A DNA stretch of 14,010 nucleotides from Dictyocoela muelleri (GCA_016256075.1 SDVU01000391.1:1-14010), one strand, 5' to 3'. Positions 1-8,824 are shown, numbered from the stretch's first letter. The notes: generated by a model from the sequence alone, not told the origin. Numbers and translations are program-made.

Positions 1-114
1 GCAAAAGAAAAAACAGTTAATATGTTAAAAATAGCGAATGATTTTATGTTTGATCAAAAGAATAAAAATAAAACTCAAGGTAATTTAGAATCTTTTGGTT
101 TTATAAAAAAATAA
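1..114 (+). CDS. 3' end of an unidentified coding region (partial)
   Basis: Frame 1 is open from the window edge for 37 codons to a TAA at 112-114. The peptide is lysine- and asparagine-rich, with no membrane segment, and ends in GNLESFGFIKK. A short helical, charged stretch followed by a tail of this kind is reminiscent of the C-termini of some pogo/Tigger-type transposases, but the piece is too short to assign. The real start lies outside the window. The sequence downstream is clearly more AT-rich and non-coding. I cannot tell whether this is a live gene, a transposase end or a chance open frame. Reading the sequence to the left would settle it. Confidence 0.4.
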   Translation, partial: AKEKTVNMLKIANDFMFDQKNKNKTQGNLESFGFIKK

Positions 115-636
115 AATTTATTTCACTACTTTTTGATATTTATTTCTAGACCATTTAAATGCATCTTAATATTTACCTAAATTACAAAATTTGAATGTTA
201 TATTTCTTCATAATTATAATTTTTACAATCATTTTTAAAGAAAAATATTTTTTATCATTATTGTAATTGTAAATATTTAAATCAATCAATATAGAATTTA
301 ATAATTATAAATCAAATATTTAAAAATACTCTCTCTTTGAGTGCTATTGCTTATTTATATATTTTTTTGAATTACTTACCATCATCAATTGCTATTAAAA
401 ATATTTTCGGGACAAGAGAATAATATTATAGTGTTCATGAATGTTATATTAGCTAAAAAATGTTTCATGAATATTTTATCTTTTAAGATTAGTATTATTG
501 AATTTTTTTTTATATTTTCTAATTTTGCATGTTTAGATTTTATTTGTTTTTATACAAATATGATATTTTACGGAAATATTTCATTTTATTAAAATTTTAA
601 TGAAATTTATGAAATTTAATATTTTTGAAAAATTTA
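115..636. other. AT-rich intergenic stretch, no gene seen
   Basis: This stretch is very AT-rich. The longest open frame (389-592, plus strand, 67 codons) encodes a Phe/Ile/Asn-rich peptide of the kind chance open frames give at this composition. I see no transposase motif, RNA gene or long inverted repeat here. Confidence 0.5.
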
Positions 637-642
637 TGTATT

Positions 643-730
643 CCCCCTATATACCGCCATCCCCCTATATACCGCCACAAAACTTTGGTACCAAAAAATA
701 CACAAATATGGCGGTATACGGGGGGATGAC
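643..730. mobile_element. Very small element with C-rich inverted ends (micro-MITE)
   Basis: The left end carries two tandem copies of CCCCCTATATACCGCC (643-658 and 661-676). The right end has one inverted copy, GGCGGTATACGGGGGG, at 710-725. Between them, 684-695 is a perfect 12-bp palindrome (TTTGGTACCAAA). The six bases TGTATT stand just outside both ends (637-642 and 731-736) and may be a target duplication. The GC content stands out sharply from the surrounding sequence. No coding capacity fits in 88 bp. It could be a transposable element or a stable hairpin; the flanking repeat favours the former. Confidence 0.55.
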
Positions 731-740
731 TGTATTATTC

Positions 741-800
741 TAATTTTTTAATTTTTTTAATTTTTTAATTTTTTTAATTTTTTAATTTTTTTTTATTTTT
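741..800. repeat. TAATTTTTT low-complexity repeat
   Basis: Short runs of T with a regularly returning AA give an imperfect 8-9 bp tandem repeat right after the small element. It is probably replication slippage. No function is visible. Confidence 0.7.
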
Positions 801-929
801 AATAAATATAAAAATTCCTTGTTATTGACTTGTGTCCCAATTCGGATTTGCAAATCTGATAGGGGGTAAGAGCCGGATGACAAGTTACTTTTATGTTAAC
901 GAAAAAAATGCAAAGTTGATATTTATAAA

Positions 930-1180
930 GACCAGTAATTTTTAGGAGAAGAGAAACTTAAGAAATACTTGGTGTGCTAGATTTTAAACTGATAATCTTT
1001 CCATATCATGTTTTTTAAAATTGACAAAAAATTATTTTTTTATTAAATTAGGCTATGTCCCACTTACAAATACATAAATATTTTGTCAATTTTAAAAAAC
1101 ATGATATGGAATGTTTATCAGTTTAAAATTTAGCACACCAAGTATTTCTTAAGTTTCTCTTCTCCTCAAGATTACTGGTC
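930..1180. mobile_element. Foldback element A1 (99-bp inverted arms)
   Basis: The arms 930-1028 and 1082-1180 are inverted copies of each other over 99 bp without an indel. By eye I count about 5 mismatches, roughly 95% identity, around a 53-bp spacer. The ends read GACCAGTAAT and ATTACTGGTC. Such high arm identity points to recent arrival or to arm gene conversion. I see no convincing target duplication. The arm sequence recurs, diverged, at 1531-1778. Confidence 0.8.
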
Positions 1181-1530
1181 CTTAGCTTAGCAAGTAACAC
1201 ACTTTTATTTCCAAATAATATTTTCAGGATTTGTGGTTGGAAAACAGTTGTCAAGTAAATTTTTAATTACTTTAACTTAATTAGATATATGCACCCATAA
1301 AAAATTATTTTTTTATTTAAAATACATTTTAATTAAGTAACTCTATGTGTAACTGTGAAGTATAATTTAAGAATAATAAATGGTATTATTAAGTGGAAGC
1401 ACATATGTATAGTATATTTTACAAGATCTTTCTTTTAAATTATTCTACCTTAACCTCTACCCCTTAATATTATATTATATGAAAAAAATGTTTTATTTAT
1501 ATATGTTTTACTTGTTAAGCACTTTAGAAG

Positions 1531-1778
1531 GACTGGTAATTTTGAGTAGAGAAGAAACTGCAAAAATAATTGGCGAGGTAAATTTTATACTGATAACAAA
1601 TCTCAAATTACTTTTTTAAAAACGATAAAAATTCATATCTTTACTAGATTGATAACGACTAATTAATATAATATATAATTTTTCATCAATTTAAAAAAAA
1701 GATTTGAGGTTGTATATCAACATAAAATTAAGCGCACCAATTATTTTTGAAGTTTTTCATCTCCTTAGAATTACTGGC
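1531..1778. mobile_element. Foldback element A2, older relative of A1
   Basis: The arms run approximately 1531-1632 and 1676-1778. They match element A1 in order and spacing: GACTGGTAATTTTGAG, a GAGAAGAAACT block, AATTGGCG, then TTTTATACTGATAAC. The two arms agree less well with each other than those of A1 do, at roughly four bases in five, so this copy is probably older. No open frame is present. Confidence 0.7.
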
Positions 1779-1832
1779 TATTATAAAGAACACTATTATA
1801 GTTTTTACATTAAGAATAAAAGTAACTTTATA

Positions 1833-2151
1833 CCCGGGTCTTCAGACCCTCAGATTTGTAAATCATAATTAGAAAGAGCATAGACCATATTTCTTATCCT
1901 AGATAAGCTTAAATCGCGAGATAAGCGTATATATGATTAATATCATCCAATCGCATTAAACTTTATGTTTTTGAAAAATAGTGCTTTCACCATTTTTAAA
2001 AACATAAAGTTTAATGAGATTGGATAATATAAATTTTATATTATTGAGTATCTAGCGATTATCATTTAATTTAAGATAAGAAAAATCGTCCATGCTCTTA
2101 CGTATTGGGATTTACAAATCCGAGGTTGTCTTAATACCCGGTAAGAACCCG
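1833..2151. mobile_element. Foldback element B (long arms, short loop)
   Basis: The inner arms 1945-1978 and 1992-2024 are nearly perfect inverted copies (TCCAATCGCATTAAACTTTA against its complement), with a loop of about 13 bases. Pairing continues outward with mismatches and indels through blocks AGAGCATRGAC, TTCTTATC and GGATTTGTAAATC to about 1833 and 2151. The ends are comparatively GC-rich (CCCGGGTC, CCCGGTAAGAACCCG). The sequence is unrelated to A1 and A2 except for the shared end motif described for the cluster. Confidence 0.7.
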
Positions 2152-2155
2152 AAAG

Positions 2156-2606
2156 TCTAGTATCAAAAATGTAAATGTTTACAGTCTTAAATTCTATTAT
2201 TTCTAATTTTTATGTAATTGATAATTTTTCATTCTTAGATTTTTTTTTATTTTTTTATGCGGGAGCCAATGTAGAAAACAATATAATTGATATTTGATAA
2301 AAAAGAGCGCGTATGTGTGCTAAATAAATATTTTTTTTTGTTTTAAAATTATAAAATAAAGAGAGTGGTAAAATAAAAGGGGTGGTGAAATAAATGGGGT
2401 TTTATAAATATATTTAAATGATTTTTAGAATGATAAAATAAAGAGGTAACAAAGGCGGAGATAATAAAGAAGTTTTGCGGTATTTGTCTAGAAAAATGCT
2501 ATTTAATCTAACAAATGGATATTAACCGAATATATTAATATCGAAAATTTCAAAATACAAATATTTTTCTCAGCCTTATCATCATGTAAAAAAAATAACC
2601 CGTTTT
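2156..2606. repeat. Gene-free stretch with G-rich short repeats
   Basis: No gene is seen. At 2352-2460 a unit of the form AAAATAAARRGGTGGT recurs about four times at irregular spacing (around 2354, 2370, 2387 and 2435), giving a strand asymmetry in G that is unusual here. The design resembles the subterminal repeats of the MITEs at 5327 and 13346, but I could not find a matching inverted partner, so it may be one end of a decayed element. Confidence 0.45.
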
Positions 2607-2718
2607 AAATAAAAATTATATCTCATCAAATAAAAATTATATTTATTTAATAAATTATATCTCTTTAAATGAAATTTATATCTTTTTAAAAGAAAATTAT
2701 ATCTCTTTAAATAATTTT
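2607..2718. repeat. Imperfect 20-21 bp tandem repeat
   Basis: The unit is close to AAATAAAAATTATATCTCTTT. It starts again near 2607, 2628, 2648, 2667, 2688 and 2709, so about five copies stand head to tail with substitutions. It is a minisatellite with no visible function. Confidence 0.65.
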
Positions 2719-4173
2719 TAATATTACGGTAAATACTCTCACCTCTGAATCATAATTATATAATTTTCCATAATTTAACCCTTCAATTAAATACGAATAT
2801 CATTTTTTTATTTCTGATTATTAATAAACCCAATCTATCAATATCATTAGAATGTATCCCCATTTCATTAATAAAACTCTCTGAATTATTTAAGACTTTG
2901 TGACCAATTCTTAGGTCATAAAAATTAGGGAAAATACGTAAGACAATAAAATAAAAATAGTTAAACTACTATCCGACCCTTGAGAAATTGATAAAAATGT
3001 CAAATATTCGATTTTTTATACATTTAATAAATTTATCGATAGGAAATCTTTTTTTGCATCAAGAACATACGCATTCTTTATTTTTTATGAGAATTCTCAG
3101 TATTACTGGATACATTCTGCATATTACATTTTCATCTGGCAAAAAGATCAGTCAATTCCCATGAGCATACATGATATTAATAATTAAGTCCTCATTTTTT
3201 TTCTTTTGATGAAAAATTTTTGTTCTCTTAATTAGAAATTATGTATTTTATCGGAAATATGATAAATTTGTCAACAAGCAATTGCAAAAAAATATTTAAT
3301 ATTAGTCATTTAATATTATAATTTGGTTAATGTGCACTTGAGATGGTTAAGATAGAGGAATAATCTTTTTTATTTTACCTCGGCGATAAAAGCAACAAAA
3401 CGAAACTGAATTTTTTAATATTTATAAAATGACGTAATAGAGAAGCCATTTCAGAATAAATGTAGAATTGCGAATCAAAAATAGTATGGAATGACAAAAA
3501 AATATATGTTAAAATGTTCCTGGAAATTTGTGGTTTAATACTCATTATTTTAGAGTACTTATTATAGCGTAAATATATTAAAAAAATAGAGACTTTGGAT
3601 TCATTGAAGAGATTGAAAAAAGCTTCTAAATCTGAATTGTTCATTTAGTCAAGACTGAATAAGGATAAAGTTTATTGTTTTCTTAATGTTTCAGAACTGT
3701 GGGTTTTCTGAGGAATTTATTAACCATTTACGGTTGTAGGAGTGAAGGTGTGATTTTTGAGACTTATAATCGATTTCCGGAAAAATCAAACAAAAAGAGC
3801 TATAATTTAGATAAATTTTACATAATATGGGCATTTGAGAGAACTTAAAACCGAAGGGTAATTTTTAAAAGCTATTTCCATAAAAAGTAATAAATTTATA
3901 TCTTTTTGAAAGAGTATGTTGAAAATAACTCTATTGTTTATACCTGTGTTTCTCAAACTTGGGGCAAAATGAAATTTCATAGAGGCAATTTGGTTTTCAT
4001 AGGAGGTCTTGTTTTTTTCAAAAAATGAGTTATTTTTAATTTCTTGAGAATTAGAACTTAAAATATAATAATTATTAAATAAACAACATATTCAACCATT
4101 TTTCATATAAAAGATTGACTTTTAAGCTATCATTAGCTAAATCAATAAAAAATAAGAAATTTAATATGAATAA
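2719..4173. other. Gene-poor AT-rich stretch
   Basis: I see no supported gene. The longest open frame is on the minus strand at 3375-3644 (89 codons, starting MNNSDLEAFF). It matches nothing I recognise, and at this stop-codon density about one such frame is expected by chance in 14 kb. A second minus-strand stretch around 2985-3170 has a CVCS..CKK pattern but is interrupted and not convincing. At 3944-3965 the sequence CTGTGTTTCTCAAACTTGGG resembles the ends of hAT elements, but no partner end was found. Confidence 0.45.
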
Positions 4174-4539
4174 ATAATTTTTTCTATAGATGTGACACTT
4201 TTATTTGCTAGGGTAGGGGAACATGAGCCAAAATATATTGAAAAACAGGTTTATACCAATGGTGTGATGGATATTCTCGAATATTCGAACATTTTTCATT
4301 CCACAGAACGGTTAAACACTCTATACAATTTGTTAATAGAGAAAACAATGTGTTTATAATACGATTTAGAATGTTATACGAGGCTTGAACGAGAAATATT
4401 AAGACGACATAGAAAAGATGACTTATTATAAAATATATATTTTAAGATATATTCAATATATATGAAGGCGATAGAAGTTGCAAAATTAATTCAATTAATT
4501 ATTATCGCCTCGAAACGTTCTGTCGTGCCAAAATGCTAG
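4174..4539 (+). pseudogene. Decayed coding stretch of unknown origin
   Basis: One plus-strand frame holds about 120 codons with only about two interruptions and a balanced amino acid mix, unlike the low-complexity peptides around it. Recognisable blocks are FARVGEHEPKYIEKQVYTNG, then DILEYSNIFHSTERLNTLYN, then RLEREILRRHRKDDLL, and finally MKAIEVAKLIQ. The local GC content is higher than in the flanks. I do not recognise the family. There is no zinc ribbon or DDE pattern, so it does not look like the neighbouring Merlin transposases. It could be a fragment of a host gene or of another mobile element. It ends about 290 bases before element M1. Confidence 0.4.
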
Positions 4540-4837
4540 ATTTATTATTTAAAGTCTTTAAAATATTAAATAATTTAAAATTATAAATATTTAAATTGAT
4601 TAAAATCTCTCCGAATTTTTTTAATTGTGAAGTAAAAATTTGAAATCACCCCCGTCTTATCTCACCCAGGGGGAAAGAAAATCTAAAATCATCTCAAATT
4701 TTCAACCATTTCTCCATGGGAAGGAAAATTTTTTAGATGTAAAAATATTAGTAGATTTATTATAGTGAAAAAAATATATGTTTTTTTTGTAGGTACTAAC
4801 TTGAAACGTTTCGTTATAATTACTGTAAATAATGATG

Positions 4838-4877
4838 GGCTGCATTTTCGGATATTTTAGAGAAAATCGGATGTTTT
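4838..4877 (+). repeat. Left terminal inverted repeat of M1
   Basis: The motif CGGAT occurs twice in this end (4849-4853 and 4868-4872), and the same pair appears inverted at 6501-6537. The extra TGCA after GGGC is the main difference from the right end. Confidence 0.75.
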
Positions 4878-4903
4878 ATATTTTTTTAAAAAAGAACCCT
4901 TAT

Positions 4904-6452
4904 ATGGGAAGGATTTCAAAATATAAAATAGTTGAGAATGACACTCTATATTCCAACGATGAAATAATGTTTCTTAAAATTGTAGAGTCTTATTTATATT
5001 CGGGGTTTTTCAACAAAAACAACGAGATATACGTTTTTAATTAAAATAAGAATGATATTCAATACACTTAGATGTTCATCCTGTGAAAATAGACTGAACG
5101 CATTATCATTTGAGGAAAATAATAATTCGGAATCAATTGTTGTTTATTATAAGATCGTTAAAAAGAAAAAAATCTTCTGACGACATTCTTTGGACTTGTA
5201 AAAGACCCTGCACGTTTACTCAAAGTATAAGAACATGAACTTTTTTAAAAATTATAATTTAGAATTCTATAAAATATTTCAAATTCTTTATAGGTATATT
5301 GAAGGTGATTGTTTTGTTGTTATAGCGGCAAAAATTAAATATACGGTCATAGGGAAAATTAAACGGTCGGAGGGAAAATATTGTAAGATTTAATTATAAA
5401 GGGAGTGATATATTTATAAGGTGGTGGTAATTTTTTTGTCGCTATAATATGAAATAATTTGTAGATAACATATGAAAGTTTAATATAGATAAAAATATTA
5501 ATTTAAAAGTGGAGGTAATAATTAAAAGGTGAGGGGAAAAATTAGAAATGATGATAAAAATTAAAAATTTGGAAATTTAATAGTTTTTTTTTATGAATTC
5601 TATTTAAAACACCTCCTTAAAAAGAACTTATAAACTCCATCTAAAGGCACCTTATAAAAAACACATTTTGTAAGATTTTTTTGACACGATATATGAATTT
5701 CACAGTTTAAAAAATATATTAAAATTTAAATTCTCATCTCTCTTATAATTTCCCTTACGCATTTATATTTTTCCCTACTAATTTATAATTTTACCTCCTA
5801 CCTTATAATTAAATATTGTTGATTTTTCCCTCCGACCGTATAATTTTCCCTCCGACCGTATATTTAACTTTTTCTGTTATAGCTTATGAATTAGCACTAG
5901 ATAGGCATACCGTTAGTATCTATGCTGATCTTGCAAGAGAAGTAATACGCAATCACGTGATTGAAAAAAGTGATAAATTAGGCGGTTATGATGAAAATAA
6001 TTGTCCCAAAGTAGTTGAAATAGAGAAAAGTCTATTTTTTAAAAGAAAGTACAATCGAAGAAGGATAAAAGAATGTCAGTGGTATGTTTGAGGAATAGAA
6101 AGGGGTTTAAGAAGTTTTTATTTTACCTGTACATAATAGGAATGCACAAACAATGGTTGAGGTGATTTCAAACAACGTACTTCCAGGATCAATAGTAATT
6201 CCAGATCAGTGGCTAGCATATCAATCAGCATTTAATATTTTAAATAATAACGAACATAATACTTTTAATCAATTAACTAATTTTGTTGATCCAATGACAC
6301 CCGAAATACACACACAAAATATTGGAGAACTCTGGTCACGTTTTATATTTTTAAGAAATAAAACAGGAATAAATAAAGAGCAGCATTTAGAATATATTAT
6401 ACAGTTTATTTGGGAGTATAAAATAGAAAAACGTAAACGATTAAATAGGTAA
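4904..6452 (+). pseudogene. Merlin / IS1595-type transposase of M1 (decayed)
   Basis: In Merlin elements this protein cuts and joins the transposon ends with a DDE RNase H-like core after an N-terminal zinc ribbon. The likely start is the ATG at 4904 (MGRISKYKIVEND), because the ATG at 4832 lies in the inverted repeat. The zinc ribbon shows as RCSSCE near 5070 and WTCKRPC near 5190. The helical region LEFYKIFQILYRYIEGD then leads directly to the MITE. After the MITE come ELALDRHTVSIYADLAREVI, the first acidic block VVEIEKSLFFKRKYNRRR, PVHNRNAQT, VIPDQWLAY and HTQNIGELWSR. Family comparison shows damage at the active site: the first Asp (EIDES) is Glu here (6023-6025), and the third acid (NIExxW) is Gly with Glu shifted by one (6324-6329). 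The second Asp is kept (6204-6206). About three frameshifts lie before the MITE, and a stop plus a frameshift lie between 6090 and 6150. The last 99 codons (6153-6452) remain open. Confidence 0.85.
5327..5874. mobile_element. MITE inserted inside the M1 transposase gene
   Basis: The 9 bases TGTTATAGC stand immediately before (5318-5326) and after (5875-5883) this 548-bp block. With one copy kept, the transposase frame runs straight through (GDCFVVIA joined to YELALD), so the insertion boundaries are secure. The ends are inverted: GGCAAAAATTAAATATACGG at left, and its near complement at right ending at 5874. Each end carries two iterations of TATACGGTCGGAGGGAAAAT, and weaker G-rich blocks of the same kind continue inward on both sides. 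A 9-bp duplication fits mobilisation by a Merlin-type enzyme. There is no coding frame. A second, shorter inverted pair, TATAGCGGCAAAAATT near 5321 and its counterpart near 5432-5448, overlaps the left end. Confidence 0.85.
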
Positions 6453-6500
6453 TGACTTTATTTCAAATAAATAATTCAATCTTTTTTAAAAAAAAATTCC

Positions 6501-6537
6501 TAAACATCCGATTTTCTCAAAAACATCCGAAAACGCC
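6501..6537 (-). repeat. Right terminal inverted repeat of M1
   Basis: This is the inverted counterpart of 4838-4877, with two ACATCCGA-type blocks and the terminal ACGCC. It lies about 50 bases after the transposase stop codon, the tight layout usual for Merlin. Confidence 0.75.
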
Positions 6538-6544
6538 TCATTTC

Positions 6545-7176
6545 TAAATAATTATGTTTTTTTAGTTAGATATATATAATATATGGGTTCATTTAGGGAT
6601 TAGGGTGATTTTTTAATGTTATGGAATCTAAATTAATAGATGGTGTTATATGTTAGTAAGGGTTATAAACAGAGGATTTTTATGTGATTTTGTTTGAGGT
6701 AAAGAAAAAATTCAAACAGTGTTTCATTTTTTTAATTTTTTACTTTTTTTTAAAAAAAGATTTACTAATTTTATTTATGGATTTGTCATTTTTTTTTATA
6801 TTTTTTCTGTTGTATTTCTATGAAAAAAAAGAAATTTAGAAGATTTTTTTCAAAGGAGAGGAAATTTGGTGTTTGAGTCCAAAAAAGGAAAATTTTAGAG
6901 GTTATATAAATTATGATTAGATTTAAAATATCTACCTTTATATTTTGAATAATACAGTCTTTTATTTTATATAAAAATAAATATCCAGCTAGTTATATCA
7001 TTAAAATTCAATTGTTTACCGATAAGTATATTTAAAACCACTTTATATTCGTTAAAATTTCTTATTTTATCTACAAACAAAAGTTTTCGAAATATTTTAT
7101 TTCTTTTTACCTAAAATTATGTTTTAAAAATATTTTTTTTGTTATATATAATTAAAAAGGATCATGGGGGGAATTT
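6545..7176. other. AT-rich spacer between M1 and M2, no gene seen
   Basis: The stretch is dominated by T runs and A runs, with occasional G-rich patches (6589-6612, 6855-6900 and 7160-7170). No coding pattern, transposase motif or clear inverted repeat was found in it. Confidence 0.5.
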
Positions 7177-7289
7177 AGGGCCAAAAAGGGGGTCTGTTAT
7201 TTTTTTACCTTTTTAAACCAATATCCCAATGAATAAGGTAGTTTTTTTAAAAAAAAATAAAAATTAAAAAATAAAAATCAATAATTATA

Positions 7290-7833
7290 CAGGATATTTC
7301 AGAAAAGAATGGTCAAATTTCAGAAAAGAAATAACGTTCAGAAAATAATGGACAGATTTTAGAAAATTATGGAGAAATTTCAGAAAAGAATGGAAAGAAA
7401 AATTCCGAAAATAAAAAAAATTAAAAATTAAAAAAATAAAAAGAAAAAAAACTTAAAATAGAAAGAATAAATTAAAAAAATTTAAAAAAAATAATTTTAA
7501 AAATTAAAAAGTTGAATATACAAATATAAATTAAAAAATTAAAAATTAAAAATTAAAATTTTAAATTTAAAATTTAAAATTTAAAATTTCATTTTTATAT
7601 TAAACTTTTTAATTTTAATTTTTATATTTAACTTTTTAATTTTTAATTTTTAATTTTTAATTTTTAATTTTTAATTTTTAAAATTAAAATTTTCTTTTTT
7701 AATTTTTCAAATTTATTCTTTCTATTTTAAGTTTTTTTTCTTTTTATTTTTTTTAATTTTTAATTTTTTTATTTTCGAAATTTTTCTTTCCATTTTTTTC
7801 TGAAATTTGTACATTCTTTTATGAAATACCCTG
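7290..7833. mobile_element. Mariner/Tc1-type foldback MITE with TA target site
   Basis: The ends are CAGGATATTTCAGAAAAG at left and, inverted, CAGGGTATTTCATAAAAG at right. Each is flanked by the dinucleotide TA (7288-7289 and 7834-7835), the hallmark target of Tc1/mariner transposases. Almost the entire element is one inverted repeat: the block GAAAATTCCGAAAATA and the A-rich run AAACTTAAAATAGAAAGAAT near 7400-7470 recur inverted near 7715-7780. Left of centre, 7298-7400 holds about five imperfect 20-bp units of CAGAAAAGAATGG plus AAATTT, of which the right arm has only one or two. The centre (7540-7680) is simple TTTTTAAT-type sequence. There is no coding capacity. Confidence 0.8.
7540..7690. 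repeat. AATTTTTAATTTTT simple repeat in the MITE centre
   Basis: Left of about 7590 the run is TTAAAATT-based, and right of it TTTTTAA-based, so it folds on itself. It is part of the inverted repeat described for the mariner-type MITE and likely grew by slippage. Confidence 0.7.
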
Positions 7834-7861
7834 TAATATAATTTTTTATAAACCAAGAATA

Positions 7862-8656
7862 TCATGATTTTTCTTTTTCATAGAAAAAACAAAGGGAGTC
7901 AATTTTTTTGATTTTTCTGAAATTATGTGTTATATATTTTATAAGAGAAGACCAATTGCCTTCAATTGTATTCATATGAACATTATTTTCTCTATTAATG
8001 AATCTTAAAGAGCGATTTACGGTTACGTGGGTATAAAAATTTGATATATAGCATATCCTCGCCAACAATCGCTATATATGATGCTCCCAGGCTTTATATA
8101 TTTGCAAATTAATTCTTTAATGTTTCAGCATTCCTATTTTCAATAGGCACTAATATTATTCTCCGTTCCCCGAACCTTTCCACTATAACAAGAACCCAGA
8201 CACCTTCAACTCAATGATCCCTATGATACTTTCTCTTTCCAAACTTGCTTTCATCAATTTCAACAATCACTCCTATACCTCCTATAGGTTCGAGAGATTA
8301 AAAATTTACCTTTACATTTTCAGTCATTTTTTGATAAATCCTATTTTTAAACTCTTATAATCAATAGAAAATGCCGATGACATCATACTTAGAGATAAAG
8401 AGTTCAAAAAAACTTATATACAAAAATGAAATTAAACAAACCTAACATGTAATTTTCAATTATTGTGTTTTTAAACAAGCATTTTTTTACAAAATTTCCA
8501 CTTACACATCAAATTTTTCGTCTTTCTACATTTATATATAACATCTGTCGAAAAAATCACATTTATTGTTAAGTTTTTTTTAAAAATATATTTTTCAATA
8601 AATTCAGAAATTACGTACCTATCTAATTTTATTATCATACCTAATAGTAAAAACAT
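7862..8656 (-). pseudogene. Merlin / IS1595-type transposase of M2 (decayed, triad kept)
   Basis: Read on the minus strand, the N-terminal part runs from 8656 (MFLLLGMIIKLDRYV) to 8474 and contains CRKTKNLMCKWKFCKK, a degenerate zinc ribbon. The core follows in other frames: EPIGGIGVIVEIDESKFG then KRKYHRD (8290-8220), VPIENRNAETLKN (8145-8105), YSDCWRGYAIYQ (8075-8040), HVTVNRSLRFIN then NVHMNTIEGNWSSL (8025-7945). All three acids expected of the DDE core are visible: Asp in EIDES (8253-8255), Asp in SDCW (8068-8070) and Glu in NTIEGNW (7961-7963). Several stops and frameshifts nevertheless make the gene unusable. The last frame ends at 7862, 27 bases before the MITE; the C-terminus may be slightly shortened. 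The order of motifs agrees block for block with M1 and M3. Confidence 0.85.
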
Positions 8657-8824
8657 AAAAAAATATACAACCCCTTTTTAGCCCCATATAAGCACCATTT
8701 AACCAATTAAAAATATTTTTTATTACGAATGGCTTAACGATAATGATCATATGTTCTCTATTTGTGTCTCTGGATTTGAATCTCTAAGAGTATTATTTGC
8801 AATATGACCTGTTTGGGCTTGCCG

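Larger units (their letters stand above)
838..2155. repeat. Cluster of foldback elements
   Basis: Three long inverted repeats stand side by side here (930-1180, 1531-1778, 1833-2151). A shared end motif, GGATTTRCAAATCYGA followed by a purine-rich GGTAAGARCC stretch, appears at 842-876 (plus), 1830-1866 (minus) and 2108-2150 (plus). The first two foldbacks share the sequence GGACYRGTAATYTTGAG at their ends and belong to one family. The third belongs to another family, whose end motif is also found at 842. The copy at 842-890 and the inverted copy at 1818-1866 could be ends of a larger composite about 1 kb long that encloses the first two foldbacks. No coding frame is present. The block is best read as non-autonomous elements piled into one site. 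Confidence 0.7.
4834..6544 (+). mobile_element. Merlin-like DNA transposon M1, interrupted by a MITE
   Basis: The ends are imperfect inverted repeats: left 4838-4877 (TTTTCGGATATTTTAGAGAA, then AATCGGATGTTT) and right 6501-6537 in inverted order (TTTTCGGATGTTTTTGAGAA, then AATCGGATGTT). The 8 bases TAAATAAT lie just outside both ends (4826-4833 and 6545-6552), the target duplication length known for Merlin. Inside is a transposase of the IS1595/Merlin type, broken by several changes. A 548-bp MITE sits in the middle (5327-5874); without it the element would be about 1.15 kb, a normal Merlin size. The element cannot be active in its present form. Confidence 0.8.
7177..8686 (-). mobile_element. 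Merlin-like DNA transposon M2, interrupted by a MITE
   Basis: The left end AGGGCCAAAAAGGGGG (7177-7192) and the right end CCCCTTTTTAGCCCCA (8671-8686) are inverted copies with about 13 of 16 bases alike. They bracket a minus-strand transposase whose first ATG (8656) lies just inside the right end. The ends share no detail with those of M1 or M3, so this is a separate family. A mariner-type MITE (7290-7833) lies between the end of the transposase frame and the left terminus; without it the element would be about 960 bp. I found no convincing target duplication, so the exact termini are uncertain by a few bases. Confidence 0.65.

Noticed and set aside
389-592. 67-codon open frame on the plus strand
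   Set aside because: Phe/Ile/Asn-rich peptide with no recognisable motif, of a length expected by chance in DNA this AT-rich.
2985-3170. Minus-strand CVCS..CKK pattern suggesting a zinc ribbon
   Set aside because: Interrupted, short, and not followed by any of the acidic blocks that define the Merlin transposases nearby.
3375-3644. 89-codon open frame on the minus strand
   Set aside because: No recognisable family or domain; by my rough estimate of stop frequency, close to one frame of this length is expected by chance in the window.
3944-3965. hAT-like terminal sequence (GTTTCTCAAACTTGGGG)
   Set aside because: Only one end was found, with no inverted partner or 8-bp duplication, so an element cannot be supported.
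4455-4510. Short inverted pair GGCGATA / TATCGCC
   Set aside because: It lies within the decayed coding stretch and has only a short stem, so it is probably coincidental.
4650-4676. CCCCC...GGGGG possible hairpin
   Set aside because: A 4-5 bp stem with a loop of about 16 bases is too weak to support as a terminator or element end.
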